Shown: in pieces, positions 6,802 through 12,902 of the stretch
Layout: every line of letters begins with the position of its first letter
Numbering within the stretch: position 1 is the first letter of the stretch
DNA from: JANNHP01 sp031404455
GTDB taxonomy: Bacteria; Planctomycetota; JAJSAM01; JAJVHW01
DNA length: 12,902 nucleotides
Direction: 5' to 3'
Assembly (NCBI GenBank): GCA_031404455.1
Contig: JANNHP010000262.1
Span: forward strand, 1-12,902
Made by a program: the position numbers and the translations under genes
The notes under the pieces: generated by a model
The model's input: the letters and a program-made list of their open reading frames with translations, nothing else
Database searches by the model: none
What the model was told of the DNA's origin: nothing

Positions 6802-7392
6802 TCAGTAGTTCCCCGGGAACATCCGGCGCTCCACGGCCTCGATGACGGCGTGGATCACCTTGATGTGGATCTCCTGGATGCGGTCGCTCGTCGTCGCGAG
6901 GGGCACGACGACGGCCACGTCGCAGAGTTCCTTCATGGGGCCGCCGCCCTTGCCGAGGAGGCCGACGACGGCGACGCCCTTCGCCTTCGCGGCCCGGCAC
7001 GCGGCGAGCACGTTCGGGGAGTTGCCGCTCGTCGAGATGGCCACGAGCGCGTCGCCCGGTTTCCCGTACGCGTCCACCATCCGCGCGAACACCTGCTCGA
7101 ATCCGAAGTCGTTCGCGATGCAGGTCATGTGCGACGGATCGGAGAACGCGAGCGCGGGCAGTGCCGCGCGGTCGCGGCGGAAACGGCCGGTCCACTCCTC
7201 GGCGAAGTGCATCGCGTCGCACATGCTGCCGCCGTTGCCGCACGAGTAGATGGTGCCGCCGCGCCGGAACGTCGCCTCGGCCACGTCGGCGAACCGCTCG
7301 ACGGCCGCGGCGCACGCGGGGTCGTCCACGAACGCGCGCAGCACGGCGGCGGCTTCGTCGAACGACTGGCGGATCGGAGATGCCTTCGACAT
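6802..7392 (-). CDS. gmhA: Phosphoheptose isomerase GmhA
   Basis: A 196-residue SIS-domain protein that matches E. coli GmhA (192 aa) along its length. It converts sedoheptulose 7-phosphate to D-glycero-D-manno-heptose 7-phosphate, the first step toward nucleotide-activated heptose for LPS core or other glycans. Visible motifs are C-G-N-G-G-S (51-56), H62-F-A-E-E66-W-T-G-R-F, A-N-D-F-G-F-E-Q, I-S-T-S-G-N-S (119-125) and S-D-R-I-Q173-E-I-H-I-K-V-I-H181. His62, Glu66, Gln173 and His181 correspond to the zinc/catalytic residues His61, Glu65, Gln172 and His180 of the E. coli enzyme. No other heptose gene is in the window. The start ATG 7392 lacks a Shine-Dalgarno; TATAGT ends 8 nt before it. It diverges from the M28 peptidase gene with a 22-bp gap. 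Confidence 0.95.
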   Translation of the reverse strand: MSKASPIRQSFDEAAAVLRAFVDDPACAAAVERFADVAEATFRRGGTIYSCGNGGSMCDAMHFAEEWTGRFRRDRAALPALAFSDPSHMTCIANDFGFEQVFARMVDAYGKPGDALVAISTSGNSPNVLAACRAAKAKGVAVVGLLGKGGGPMKELCDVAVVVPLATTSDRIQEIHIKVIHAVIEAVERRMFPGNY

Positions 7393-7400
7393 GCGGGGCG

Positions 7401-7408
7401 ACTATACC
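7401..7408. promoter_or_regulatory. Shared AT-rich -10 core in a 22-bp divergent intergenic region
   Basis: The eight bases ACTATACC are the only AT-rich segment between the starts of gmhA (7392, minus) and the M28 peptidase (7415, plus). Read on the minus strand they give TATAGT with 8 nt to ATG 7392. Read on the plus strand they give TATACC with 6 nt to ATG 7415. Neither start has a Shine-Dalgarno. The space is too small for two conventional promoters with leaders. Confidence 0.45.
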
Positions 7409-7414
7409 GTTGCG

Positions 7415-8863
7415 ATGCCCGATCCCGTCCGTTCCGCGATCTCGTGCGCCGCCCTGCTGCTCGCCGCCGCGTGCGCCTCGCGCGAGCCGTCGGCGGCCGA
7501 CCACGCTGCCCCGGACGGAACCCCGCTCGCGGAGCGCTATCGCGAGACCGCCGCCCGGATCCTCGAGGCCGCGCGCTCCGAAAGTCGCGCGTACGCGAAG
7601 CTCGAGTACCTCTGCGACCGGATCGGCCACCGTCTCTCGGGGTCGCCGTCGCTCGACCGCGCCGTGCGCTGGGCCGCGGAGACGATGAGCGCCGACGGCC
7701 TCGACGCCCGGCTCGAAGCGGTGGCGGTGCCTGCGTGGGTCCGCGGGAAGGAGAGCGCGACGCTCGTCGCGCCGTTCGCGCGCGAACTGCGCATGCTCGG
7801 ACTCGGCAACTCGGTCGGCACGCCGCCGGGCGGAGTCACCGCCGAGGTCGTCACCGTGCGCGACTTCGACGACTTCGTCACGCTCTGCGATTCCGCGCGC
7901 GGCAAGATCGTGCTCTACACGGCGCGCATGCCGGCCTACGACGAGGAGAAGGGCGCGGGCTACGGCGAGACGGTGAAGTTTCGCGTGGCGGGCGCGACCG
8001 CCGCGGCCGAGGCCGGCGCCGTCGCCGTGCTCGTGCGGTCCGTCACCGCGAGGAGCCTCCAGACGCCTCACACCGGGACACTCGTCTACGACCCGAAGAA
8101 GCCAAACGTCCCGAGGATCCCCGCGGCTGCGCTGACGACCGAGGATGCCGACTTCCTCTCGCGGCTCGTCTCGTCGGGCGAGAGAGTGACGGTGCGCCTC
8201 GACATGGAGGCGCATTTCGCGCCGGACGCGCAGTCCGCGAACGTCATCGGTGAACTGCGCGGGAGCGAGCTTCCGAACGAGGTCGTCGTCATCGGAGCCC
8301 ACATCGATTCGTGGGACGTGGGGCAGGGTGCCCAGGACGACGGCGGCGCCTGCTGCGCGATCATGGAGGCGCTGCGTCTCCTGAAGTCGCTCGGCCTCGT
8401 CCCGCGCCGGACGATCCGCGCGGTGCTCTTCACGAACGAGGAGAACGGCACCGCCGGCGGCCGCGCGTACGCCGAGCACCACAAGGCCGAGATGCCGGAC
8501 CACGTCGCCGCGATCGAAGCCGATTCCGGGATCTTCCGTCCGGTCGGCTTCGGCTCACCGAAGGCCGAGGACGAGCGCGGCGCGCGCATCAACGCCCGGC
8601 TCGCCCAGGTGCTCACGCTGCTCGAGCCGATCGGCGCGTCGGCGAGGAAGGACGGCGGCGGCGGCGCGGACATCGGCCCGATGGCCGTCCACGGCGTGCC
8701 GCAGATCGGATTCGACGTCGATGGCCGCACGTACTTCGACTTCCACCACACCGAGGCCGACACGCTCGACAAGGTGTCGAAGACGGACCTCGACCTCTGC
8801 GTCGCGGCGCTCGCGACGGTGGTCTACGTCCTCGCGGACATGCCGGAGCGGCTCAGGGACTGA
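7415..8863 (+). CDS. M28 family peptidase, carboxypeptidase Q-like lipoprotein
   Basis: A 482-residue lipoprotein with the layout of human carboxypeptidase Q (plasma glutamate carboxypeptidase, 472 aa). It has an N-terminal lipid signal (A-L-L-L-A-A-A-C20), the segment I-G-H-R-L-S-G-S, a PA-type insert (G-L-G-N-S-V-G-T-P-P-G-G near residue 130) and an M28 catalytic domain. Likely zinc ligands and catalytic residues are His296 (A-H-I-D-S-W-D-V-G-Q-G), Asp308 (A-Q-D-D-G-G), Glu342-Glu343 (T-N-E-E-N-G), Asp370 (E-A-D-S-G) and the His444-His445 pair (F-H-H-T-E-A-D-T). The set is complete, so a di-zinc exo-peptidase active on dipeptides or unblocked peptides in the periplasm is expected. ATG 7415 is preferred over an in-frame ATG at 7391 that overlaps the gmhA start, because it gives a compact lipoprotein signal. 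A terminator follows. Confidence 0.92.
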   Translation: MPDPVRSAISCAALLLAAACASREPSAADHAAPDGTPLAERYRETAARILEAARSESRAYAKLEYLCDRIGHRLSGSPSLDRAVRWAAETMSADGLDARLEAVAVPAWVRGKESATLVAPFARELRMLGLGNSVGTPPGGVTAEVVTVRDFDDFVTLCDSARGKIVLYTARMPAYDEEKGAGYGETVKFRVAGATAAAEAGAVAVLVRSVTARSLQTPHTGTLVYDPKKPNVPRIPAAALTTEDADFLSRLVSSGERVTVRLDMEAHFAPDAQSANVIGELRGSELPNEVVVIGAHIDSWDVGQGAQDDGGACCAIMEALRLLKSLGLVPRRTIRAVLFTNEENGTAGGRAYAEHHKAEMPDHVAAIEADSGIFRPVGFGSPKAEDERGARINARLAQVLTLLEPIGASARKDGGGGADIGPMAVHGVPQIGFDVDGRTYFDFHHTEADTLDKVSKTDLDLCVAALATVVYVLADMPERLRD

Positions 8864-8889
8864 AGGGCCCGGTGCGCGCAACGTCGAAC

Positions 8890-8916
8890 GACCCGGCTTC
8901 AGCCGGGTCCTTCTTC
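8890..8916 (+). terminator. Intrinsic terminator after the M28 peptidase gene
   Basis: GACCCGGC at 8890-8897 pairs perfectly with GCCGGGTC at 8902-8909 around the tetraloop TTCA. The pyrimidine, T-containing tract CTTCTTC follows. It lies 27 nt after the peptidase stop and ends 73 nt before the next gene, so the nucleotidase gene should have its own promoter. Confidence 0.8.
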
Positions 8917-8989
8917 GCCGGGCGAACGCCGCGCACGTCGGTGGACGACTTGCCGCTCGCCGGTGGACGGATCGGATAGAAGGGGCGCG

Positions 8990-9973
8990 ATGACCGCGCC
9001 GCAACCGCCCGTCCTCGCCGAACGCATGATCGAGGCCGTCCGCGCCGGGTCGCGCATCTGCCGCACGGTCCAGGCGACGCTGACCGCGGCCGACTCGATG
9101 AAGAAGGACGACAAGAGCCCCGTGACCGTCGCCGATCTCGCGACGCAGTCGGTCATCGCGCGGCGTCTCGCCGACGCCTTCCCCGCGATTCCGCTCGTCG
9201 GCGAGGAGGACTCGAAGGTGTTCGACGAGGGAGAGGGCGCGGGCCTCGTCGACTCGGTCCTCGGGCACGTGCGGACGCAGTGGCCGGGTGCGAGCGAGGC
9301 AGCAATGCGCGCGGCGATCGACCTCGGCCGCGCCGAGTGCGGATCGACGGGGCGCTTCTTCACTCTCGATCCGATCGACGGCACGAAAGGCTTCCTGCGC
9401 GGCGGCCAGTACGCGATCGCACTCGCGCTCATCGAGGACGGCCGCATCGTCGCGGGCGTCCTCGGCTGCCCGAACCTCGTGACGCCCCGCGGCGCGACGG
9501 GCGCCGTGCTGTTCGCCGTCCGCGGCGGCGGCACGCGTCTCCTCGCGCTCGACGACACGGACGTCGCCGGTTCGCCCGTGCGCGTCTCGCCTGAGGCCGA
9601 CCCGGTCCGTCTGCGTCTCTGCGAGTCGGTCGATCCGGGCCACACGGACCAGACGGTGTCGAAGGCGATCCTCGCGCGCCTCGGCGTGCTCGCGCCGTCG
9701 GTGCGGATGGACAGCCAGGCGAAGTACGCAGTGCTGGCGCTCGGCGAGGGCGAGCTCTACCTCCGCACGCCGACGACGCCAGGCAGGAGTGAGTGGATCT
9801 GGGACCACGCGGCGGGCGTCATCTGCGTAGAGGAGTCGGGCGGGCGCGTCACGGACCTCGATGGCCTGCCGCTCGATTTCGGGCGGGGCCGCACCCTCTC
9901 CGCGAACCGCGGGATCGTCGCGACGAACGGCGTGCTGCACCAGAAGGTGATGGCGGCGGTGGCGACGGCGTAG
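8990..9973 (+). CDS. 3'(2'),5'-bisphosphate nucleotidase, HAL2 type
   Basis: A 327-residue member of the inositol monophosphatase superfamily. HAL2/SAL1 enzymes hydrolyse 3'-phosphoadenosine 5'-phosphate to AMP and phosphate, clearing a by-product of sulfate activation and sulfotransferase reactions. Metal-site motifs are all present: S-P-V-T-V-A-D49, G-E72-E73-D, D127-P-I-D130-G-T-K-G-F-L-R-G and W271-D272-H-A-A-G. The G-G-Q-Y-A-I-A-L-A-L-I segment after the second motif, G-C-P-N-L and L-D-F-G-R-G-R-T-L are closer to the yeast HAL2/plant SAL1 branch than to short bacterial CysQ. ATG 8990 was chosen because GAAGGGG precedes it by 4 nt and the N-terminus then matches; an ATG at 8963 would add nine unlikely residues. 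No sulfate-assimilation gene is in the window. The next gene starts 18 nt after the stop. Confidence 0.93.
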   Translation: MTAPQPPVLAERMIEAVRAGSRICRTVQATLTAADSMKKDDKSPVTVADLATQSVIARRLADAFPAIPLVGEEDSKVFDEGEGAGLVDSVLGHVRTQWPGASEAAMRAAIDLGRAECGSTGRFFTLDPIDGTKGFLRGGQYAIALALIEDGRIVAGVLGCPNLVTPRGATGAVLFAVRGGGTRLLALDDTDVAGSPVRVSPEADPVRLRLCESVDPGHTDQTVSKAILARLGVLAPSVRMDSQAKYAVLALGEGELYLRTPTTPGRSEWIWDHAAGVICVEESGGRVTDLDGLPLDFGRGRTLSANRGIVATNGVLHQKVMAAVATA

Positions 9974-9977
9974 CGGT

Positions 9978-9983
9978 TAGGAT
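9978..9983 (+). promoter_or_regulatory. Candidate -10 box for leaderless start at 9992
   Basis: TAGGAT ends 8 nt before ATG 9992, in the 18-nt gap after the nucleotidase gene. It fits TANNNT at leaderless distance. Alternatively its AGGA core could serve as a weak, distant Shine-Dalgarno for translation from a joint mRNA. Confidence 0.35.
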
Positions 9984-9991
9984 CCGCGGCC

Positions 9992-11257
9992 ATGAGAAGG
10001 GCCGCCGCGATCCTCGTCATGGCGCTCGCCGCGCAGATCGTCGGCGACACGCGCGCGGCGGCCGAGGATCCACCGCCCGCGGCGAAGGAGTACGCGAGCG
10101 CGGACGGCCGCTTCACGATCTCGATGCCGACGTCGTGGGCGGTGAGCCGCGATCGCCACGACGTCACCGTCATGTCCTGGTTCGCGAAGTTGCCGGACGA
10201 CGGCGGCGACGTGAGCCTCGAGGTCTACAACGTCGCCGGCATCCTGAACGTGCGCGCGCAGCCGTACTTGGAGCGGGGCGTCCACCCCGAGAGGTACGGC
10301 GTGCCCGGTCCGGCGCGCGTCGAGATGGAGCCGGTCCCGCACGTCTGGATGGACGTGCCGGACAAGGGCGACGTCGCCCGCCACGCGTGGTTCTATCGCG
10401 TGGTCCGTCGCAACGGACTCACGCTTCACACGGTGTGCGACGCGAAGCGCTGGGACGCGCTCCGGACGGACTTCCTCTGCGCGGCGCAGTCGCTCGGCAC
10501 GACGCTCCCCGAGTGGCCGCCCGTCCCCGGAACGTACCGGCGCCTCTCGCGCGACGGGTACATCGAGTACCTGCACCCGTCCGTCAAGGACGCCGACGCG
10601 GACGCGGTGCACAGGCTCCTGCGCACCCAGGAGGCGGAGTTCACGAAGCGGTACGGGCCGCTGTGGAAGCCGCCCGACAGTCCGTTCGTCGTCGTGATCC
10701 ACGCGAGGCGCCCGGACGCCGAGGCGATGGACCAGTACGCAGCCGGCGCCGACCACGGCAACTGGGCGAGCTTCGTCAAGCGACAGCTATTCGTCGTGCC
10801 GCCGCCGAAGGGCGACAACTCGGCGATGGCCGAGTTCGTCCGTGAGGCCTGGAGTGCGTTCTTCGCCCAGTCCTTCGCGGGCTCGATTCCCCTCTGGGTC
10901 AGCGACGGAGAGTCCTGGGCGGCGTACTCGGAGGCGGCGACCGGTAAGTCGCTTCCCTCCGTGATGCAGGGTCTCTTCGATTCGATGAATGACGGGCTCC
11001 GCCGGCTCGACGAGCTCGTTGCGCTCGCGCCGTCCGGCGGCGCGACGCGAGACCAACTCCTCGCGTACCTGGCGTTCTTCCGCTTCGGACCGAAGACCTA
11101 CCGCGATGCGTTCGCCGCCTTCCTGAAGGACGTCGCCGCGACCGGCGACTGCGAGACCGCGCAGAAGACGCGGCTCCTCTCGCTCGACCAGGCGAAGCTG
11201 CGCGCGGCAGCGGAGTCGTTCGTGGCGAGGGAGATGAAGCCGGTGAAGTCGAAGTGA
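9992..11257 (+). CDS. Secreted protein with a degenerate gluzincin-like peptidase domain
   Basis: A 421-residue protein. Residues 1-24 form a Sec signal peptide (M-R-R, hydrophobic core, cleavage near T-R-A-A-A-E). Residues ~33-175 are a small alpha/beta domain beginning A-D-G-R-F-T-I-S-M-P-T-S-W. A linker with V-P-G-T-Y-R-R-L-S-R-D-G-Y leads to a domain from ~190 that has the layout of DUF1570/peptidase MA-type gluzincins: a strand before a helix-rich zone, then a zinc helix, then P-L-W-V-S-D-G-E. At the H-E-x-x-H position it reads R284-E285-A-W-S288, and the usual E-G third-ligand position is D305-G. Both histidines are therefore missing and catalysis is unlikely. The N-terminal and linker parts are clearly paralogous to the gene at 12240. 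The family name is from pattern recognition, not a search. Role: unknown, extracytoplasmic. Confidence 0.85.
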   Translation: MRRAAAILVMALAAQIVGDTRAAAEDPPPAAKEYASADGRFTISMPTSWAVSRDRHDVTVMSWFAKLPDDGGDVSLEVYNVAGILNVRAQPYLERGVHPERYGVPGPARVEMEPVPHVWMDVPDKGDVARHAWFYRVVRRNGLTLHTVCDAKRWDALRTDFLCAAQSLGTTLPEWPPVPGTYRRLSRDGYIEYLHPSVKDADADAVHRLLRTQEAEFTKRYGPLWKPPDSPFVVVIHARRPDAEAMDQYAAGADHGNWASFVKRQLFVVPPPKGDNSAMAEFVREAWSAFFAQSFAGSIPLWVSDGESWAAYSEAATGKSLPSVMQGLFDSMNDGLRRLDELVALAPSGGATRDQLLAYLAFFRFGPKTYRDAFAAFLKDVAATGDCETAQKTRLLSLDQAKLRAAAESFVAREMKPVKSK

Positions 11258-11302
11258 CGGCAGTGCCGCGTGGAGCGCCGAGCGACTTGGATTCGTTCCT
11301 TC

Positions 11303-11307
11303 GGAGG
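11303..11307 (+). promoter_or_regulatory. Shine-Dalgarno deciding the GTG start at 11313
   Basis: GGAGG (part of GGAGGTGA) ends 5 nt before GTG 11313. The other in-frame GTG at 11307 overlaps this motif, so it cannot be the start used with it. Confidence 0.7.
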
Positions 11308-11312
11308 TGAAC

Positions 11313-11645
11313 GTGAGCGACTTCGACTGGTACGCGACTCCGGGAGATCAAAGGGTCGAGAAGCGACTCCGAAAGGCGCATCTCACGTCGATCCGGGCAC
11401 GGCTGAAGCTCCAGGAACGGGTGGTGCGTCTCGAGGACGAACTCGAGTGGACCGGGCTTGTCGCGTCGACGCTGATCGGGATCTGCGTCGAGAAGGGTCT
11501 CGTGACGTCGGAAGAACTCGAAGCGCGGATGAAGGCGCTGGACCTCTCCGACGGCGTCGAGGACGGCAAGGCCGCGGCCGCGCCGCGCGCGCCGGCACCG
11601 CCCGCGAAGACCGTCCGGCGCAAGCGGTTCAAGCCGCGCGCCTGA
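11313..11645 (+). CDS. Small helical protein of unknown function
   Basis: A 110-residue cytoplasmic protein with a GTG start fixed by the Shine-Dalgarno at 11303. It is charged and helical: residues ~15-45 (rich in R, K, L and E, ending L-E-D-E-L-E-W) could form a coiled coil. Then comes a short hydrophobic helix (V-A-S-T-L-I-G-I-C-V-E-K-G-L-V) and E-E-L-E-A-R-M-K-A-L-D-L-S-D-G-V-E-D-G-K. I have seen similar helix plus D-L-x-D-G-x-x-D-G endings in small bacterial proteins of unknown function. The last ~35 residues are an Ala/Pro linker and a strongly basic tail (R-R-K-R-F-K-P-R-A), which could bind nucleic acid or be disordered. It converges with the zinc-ribbon gene, whose stop is 24 nt away. 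I can assign no function. Confidence 0.75.
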   Translation: MSDFDWYATPGDQRVEKRLRKAHLTSIRARLKLQERVVRLEDELEWTGLVASTLIGICVEKGLVTSEELEARMKALDLSDGVEDGKAAAAPRAPAPPAKTVRRKRFKPRA

Positions 11646-11669
11646 CGGCGCCCGTTGCGGCACGAGACG

Positions 11670-12185
11670 TCACCTCACGAGGACGCGCAGGACGTACAGC
11701 AGGCGGGCGACGATCACGATGACCGCGACAGCGGTGGATGCCTGCACACGGGACTTCTCACGGCGCGCCTTCGTCTCGATCTTGGCGGAAGCGAGCACTT
11801 CGCAGGCGGCGAGGGAGAGACCGTCGTACTCGGGAGAGATCCGATCCTGCGGCCGTTGATGCTCGGGCGAGAACCGCGCGAGCTCATTCGCGTCGAACCA
11901 GATCAACTGGCACGTGCGGCACGCATCGAGGTCGATGGCGTCCGCGCCCGCGCCGACGCGGGTCGCGTCGAGAGGGTTCGCGCAAGAGGGGCACGGATCT
12001 CCGGGCGTCCCGCGGCCGAGACCGTTCCAGAGCGACCGGACCCGCTTCCGCGGCGCGATGCGGCGCAGCGTCGCCGCCATGGCGACGACCCCGGCACACC
12101 GCGGACAACGGTCCACGCGGAATCCCGTGGACGTCTCGACCACAAGGTCCGTTCGGTCGCGCGGGCAGCGCAGCGGGTCGGCCAC
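11670..12185 (-). CDS. Membrane-anchored double zinc-ribbon protein (zf-TFIIB type)
   Basis: A 171-residue protein starting with GTG 12185; an in-frame TAG four codons upstream leaves no longer reading with the usual start codons. It has two TFIIB-like zinc ribbons. The first is C7-P-R-D10 ... V-D-R-C27-P-R-C30, with Asp replacing the usual second Cys. The second is complete: C65-P-S-C68 ... L-D-A-C89-R-T-C92-Q-L-I-W-F-D-A-N-E-L, the typical C-x-x-C-x-x-x-W-x-D-x-x-E-L ending. A charged linker leads to one hydrophobic helix (about 151-168) near the C-terminus, so the protein looks tail-anchored with the ribbons in the cytoplasm. Proteins with these ribbons are common but poorly understood. 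TAGCCT ends 6 nt before the GTG; GGAGG lies further off, at 13-14 nt. It is divergent from the gene at 12240. Confidence 0.85.
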   Translation of the reverse strand: MADPLRCPRDRTDLVVETSTGFRVDRCPRCAGVVAMAATLRRIAPRKRVRSLWNGLGRGTPGDPCPSCANPLDATRVGAGADAIDLDACRTCQLIWFDANELARFSPEHQRPQDRISPEYDGLSLAACEVLASAKIETKARREKSRVQASTAVAVIVIVARLLYVLRVLVR

Positions 12186-12191
12186 GGCGAG

Positions 12192-12197
12192 AGGCTA
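12192..12197 (-). promoter_or_regulatory. Candidate -10 box for the zinc-ribbon gene
   Basis: On the minus strand TAGCCT ends 6 nt before GTG 12185. On the plus strand the overlapping TATCCT (12196-12201) is a possible -10 for the divergent gene at 12240, placing its transcript start near 12208 and leaving room for its Shine-Dalgarno. The 54-bp gap may thus hold both promoters. Confidence 0.35.
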
Positions 12198-12229
12198 TCC
12201 TCCTCGCCCGCGGGCCCGGCCCCGACTCC

Positions 12230-12234
12230 GGAGG
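12230..12234 (+). promoter_or_regulatory. Shine-Dalgarno of the gene at 12240
   Basis: GGAGG ends 5 nt before ATG 12240 and supports that start. Confidence 0.7.
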
Positions 12235-12239
12235 TGTCG

Positions 12240-12902
12240 ATGACGTGGAAGAGGGCCGTCTACGTGGCGCTGATGACGGCGGGCGTCGCGCTCTCCGCGC
12301 GCGGGGCGCATGCCGAGGAATCCGCGGCCGCCGCGACCCAGGAAGTCGCGCTGACCGGCGGACACGAGATGTTCCGCGTGCCGGCCGACTGGAAGGTCGA
12401 GCGCGCGGCCGCCGAAAAGGAACTCGAACGCTGGCACGTCAAGCTGCCGGGAGACCTCGGAACCGCCGACATCCTCTGCGGGAAGTACACGCCCGCCCGC
12501 GAGGAAGTCGTCGCGACGGCCGCCATCGCGTGGCAGTTCCCCGGCGCCGAATTCGAGGCGAAGCCGATCCCGCTCACCATGCGGCGGATCTGGGGTCCGG
12601 AGTCCGCCGAGTGGCTAGAGATCGCCACGGTGCGGATGTCGAAGCGCCGCGGGTACCTCCTCGTCCTGCGCGTCGCGAGGACAGTCGCGGACACGGTGCG
12701 CCCCGCGTTCGTCGAGGCGGCGAAGTCGTTCGAATCGACGCGCCCCGACGCGCCGGGCGTCCCCCGCGAGTACAAGTCCGTCGCGCGCGACGGCTACCTC
12801 TACCTGCTCCATCCGGCGGTCGCGGAGGCGGACATCGACCCGCTCCACAAGCTGTTCCTCGCGGTCGAGGGGCCGATCGCTGAGCGCTACGGCGGCGTCC
12901 CC
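12240..12902 (+). CDS. Secreted protein, paralogue of the gene at 9992 (3' end outside window)
   Basis: The frame is open for 221 codons from ATG 12240 to the window edge. Residues 1-25 are a Sec signal peptide (M-T-W-K-R, hydrophobic core, cleavage after A-R-G-A-H-A). The following domain begins F-R-V-P-A-D-W-K-V-E, matching F-T-I-S-M-P-T-S-W of the gene at 9992. The linker V-P-R-E-Y-K-S-V-A-R-D-G-Y-L-Y-L-L-H-P-A-V matches the paralogue's V-P-G-T-Y-R-R-L-S-R-D-G-Y-I-E-Y-L-H-P-S-V almost position by position, and I-A-E-R-Y-G matches F-T-K-R-Y-G. The gluzincin-like part with the possible zinc helix would lie beyond the edge, so I cannot tell whether this copy is active. Function is unknown. 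Confidence 0.85.
   Translation, partial: MTWKRAVYVALMTAGVALSARGAHAEESAAAATQEVALTGGHEMFRVPADWKVERAAAEKELERWHVKLPGDLGTADILCGKYTPAREEVVATAAIAWQFPGAEFEAKPIPLTMRRIWGPESAEWLEIATVRMSKRRGYLLVLRVARTVADTVRPAFVEAAKSFESTRPDAPGVPREYKSVARDGYLYLLHPAVAEADIDPLHKLFLAVEGPIAERYGGVP

Noticed and set aside
5768..8503. 911-codon minus-strand frame across genes 5-7
   Set aside because: It runs out of frame through gmhA and antisense to the M28 peptidase, both solidly identified.
8963..8989. Upstream ATG 8963 as start of the nucleotidase
   Set aside because: It adds nine non-homologous residues and has no Shine-Dalgarno; ATG 8990 has GAAGGGG in place.
11270..11722. 150-codon plus-strand frame overlapping the small helical gene
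   Set aside because: Arg/Gly-rich shadow without Shine-Dalgarno; the 11313 frame has one at ideal spacing and a sensible helical product.

Overview
This is a GC-rich (roughly 70% G+C by eye) stretch of bacterial chromosome with twelve protein genes, two of them cut by the window edges. I see no rRNA, complete tRNA, insertion sequence or CRISPR array. The lipoprotein signals, a GmhA heptose isomerase, long Ig-like repeat surface proteins and planctomycete-style secreted proteins of unknown function suggest a Gram-negative-type bacterium. Planctomycetota is my best guess, from memory of similar proteins; the phylum is not proven by the window.

Layout: (1) 2-2779 +, the 3' part of a very large Ig-repeat exported protein with an exact 264-bp period. 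(2) 2906-5029 +, an ADP-forming acyl-CoA synthetase (fused alpha/beta). (3) 5030-5311 -, a small three-helix membrane protein whose stop codon directly abuts that of the synthetase. (4) 5365-5799 +, a thioredoxin-like lipoprotein with an in-frame TGA exactly where the first Cys of the CxxC motif should be: a predicted selenoprotein (U-x-x-C). (5) 5899-6615 -, a secreted protein of a conserved unknown family, separated from (4) by a strong 12-bp-stem terminator. (6) 6802-7392 -, gmhA. (7) 7415-8863 +, a carboxypeptidase Q-like M28 peptidase lipoprotein, divergent from gmhA across only 22 bp. (8) 8990-9973 +, a HAL2-type 3'(2'),5'-bisphosphate nucleotidase, after a clear intrinsic terminator. 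(9) 9992-11257 + and (12) 12240-12902 + (cut), paralogous secreted proteins; the complete one looks like a gluzincin peptidase whose zinc site has decayed. Between them lie (10) 11313-11645 +, a small helical protein, and (11) 11670-12185 -, a zinc-ribbon protein with a C-terminal membrane anchor.

The genes look like a housekeeping and cell-envelope neighbourhood of mostly single-gene units, not one pathway operon. Many products are exported (1, 4, 5, 7, 9, 12) or membrane-bound (3, 11).

The main discovery candidate is the selenoprotein at 5365-5799, with a hairpin at 5571-5583 that fits the bacterial SECIS model; ordinary gene calling would split it into two fragments. A second cross-gene pattern is that several starts without a Shine-Dalgarno sequence (genes 3, 6, 9, 11, and less exactly 7) carry a TANNNT-type -10 hexamer ending 6-8 nt before the start codon, the arrangement expected for leaderless mRNAs. 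Genes 4, 5, 10 and 12 instead have good Shine-Dalgarno sequences.
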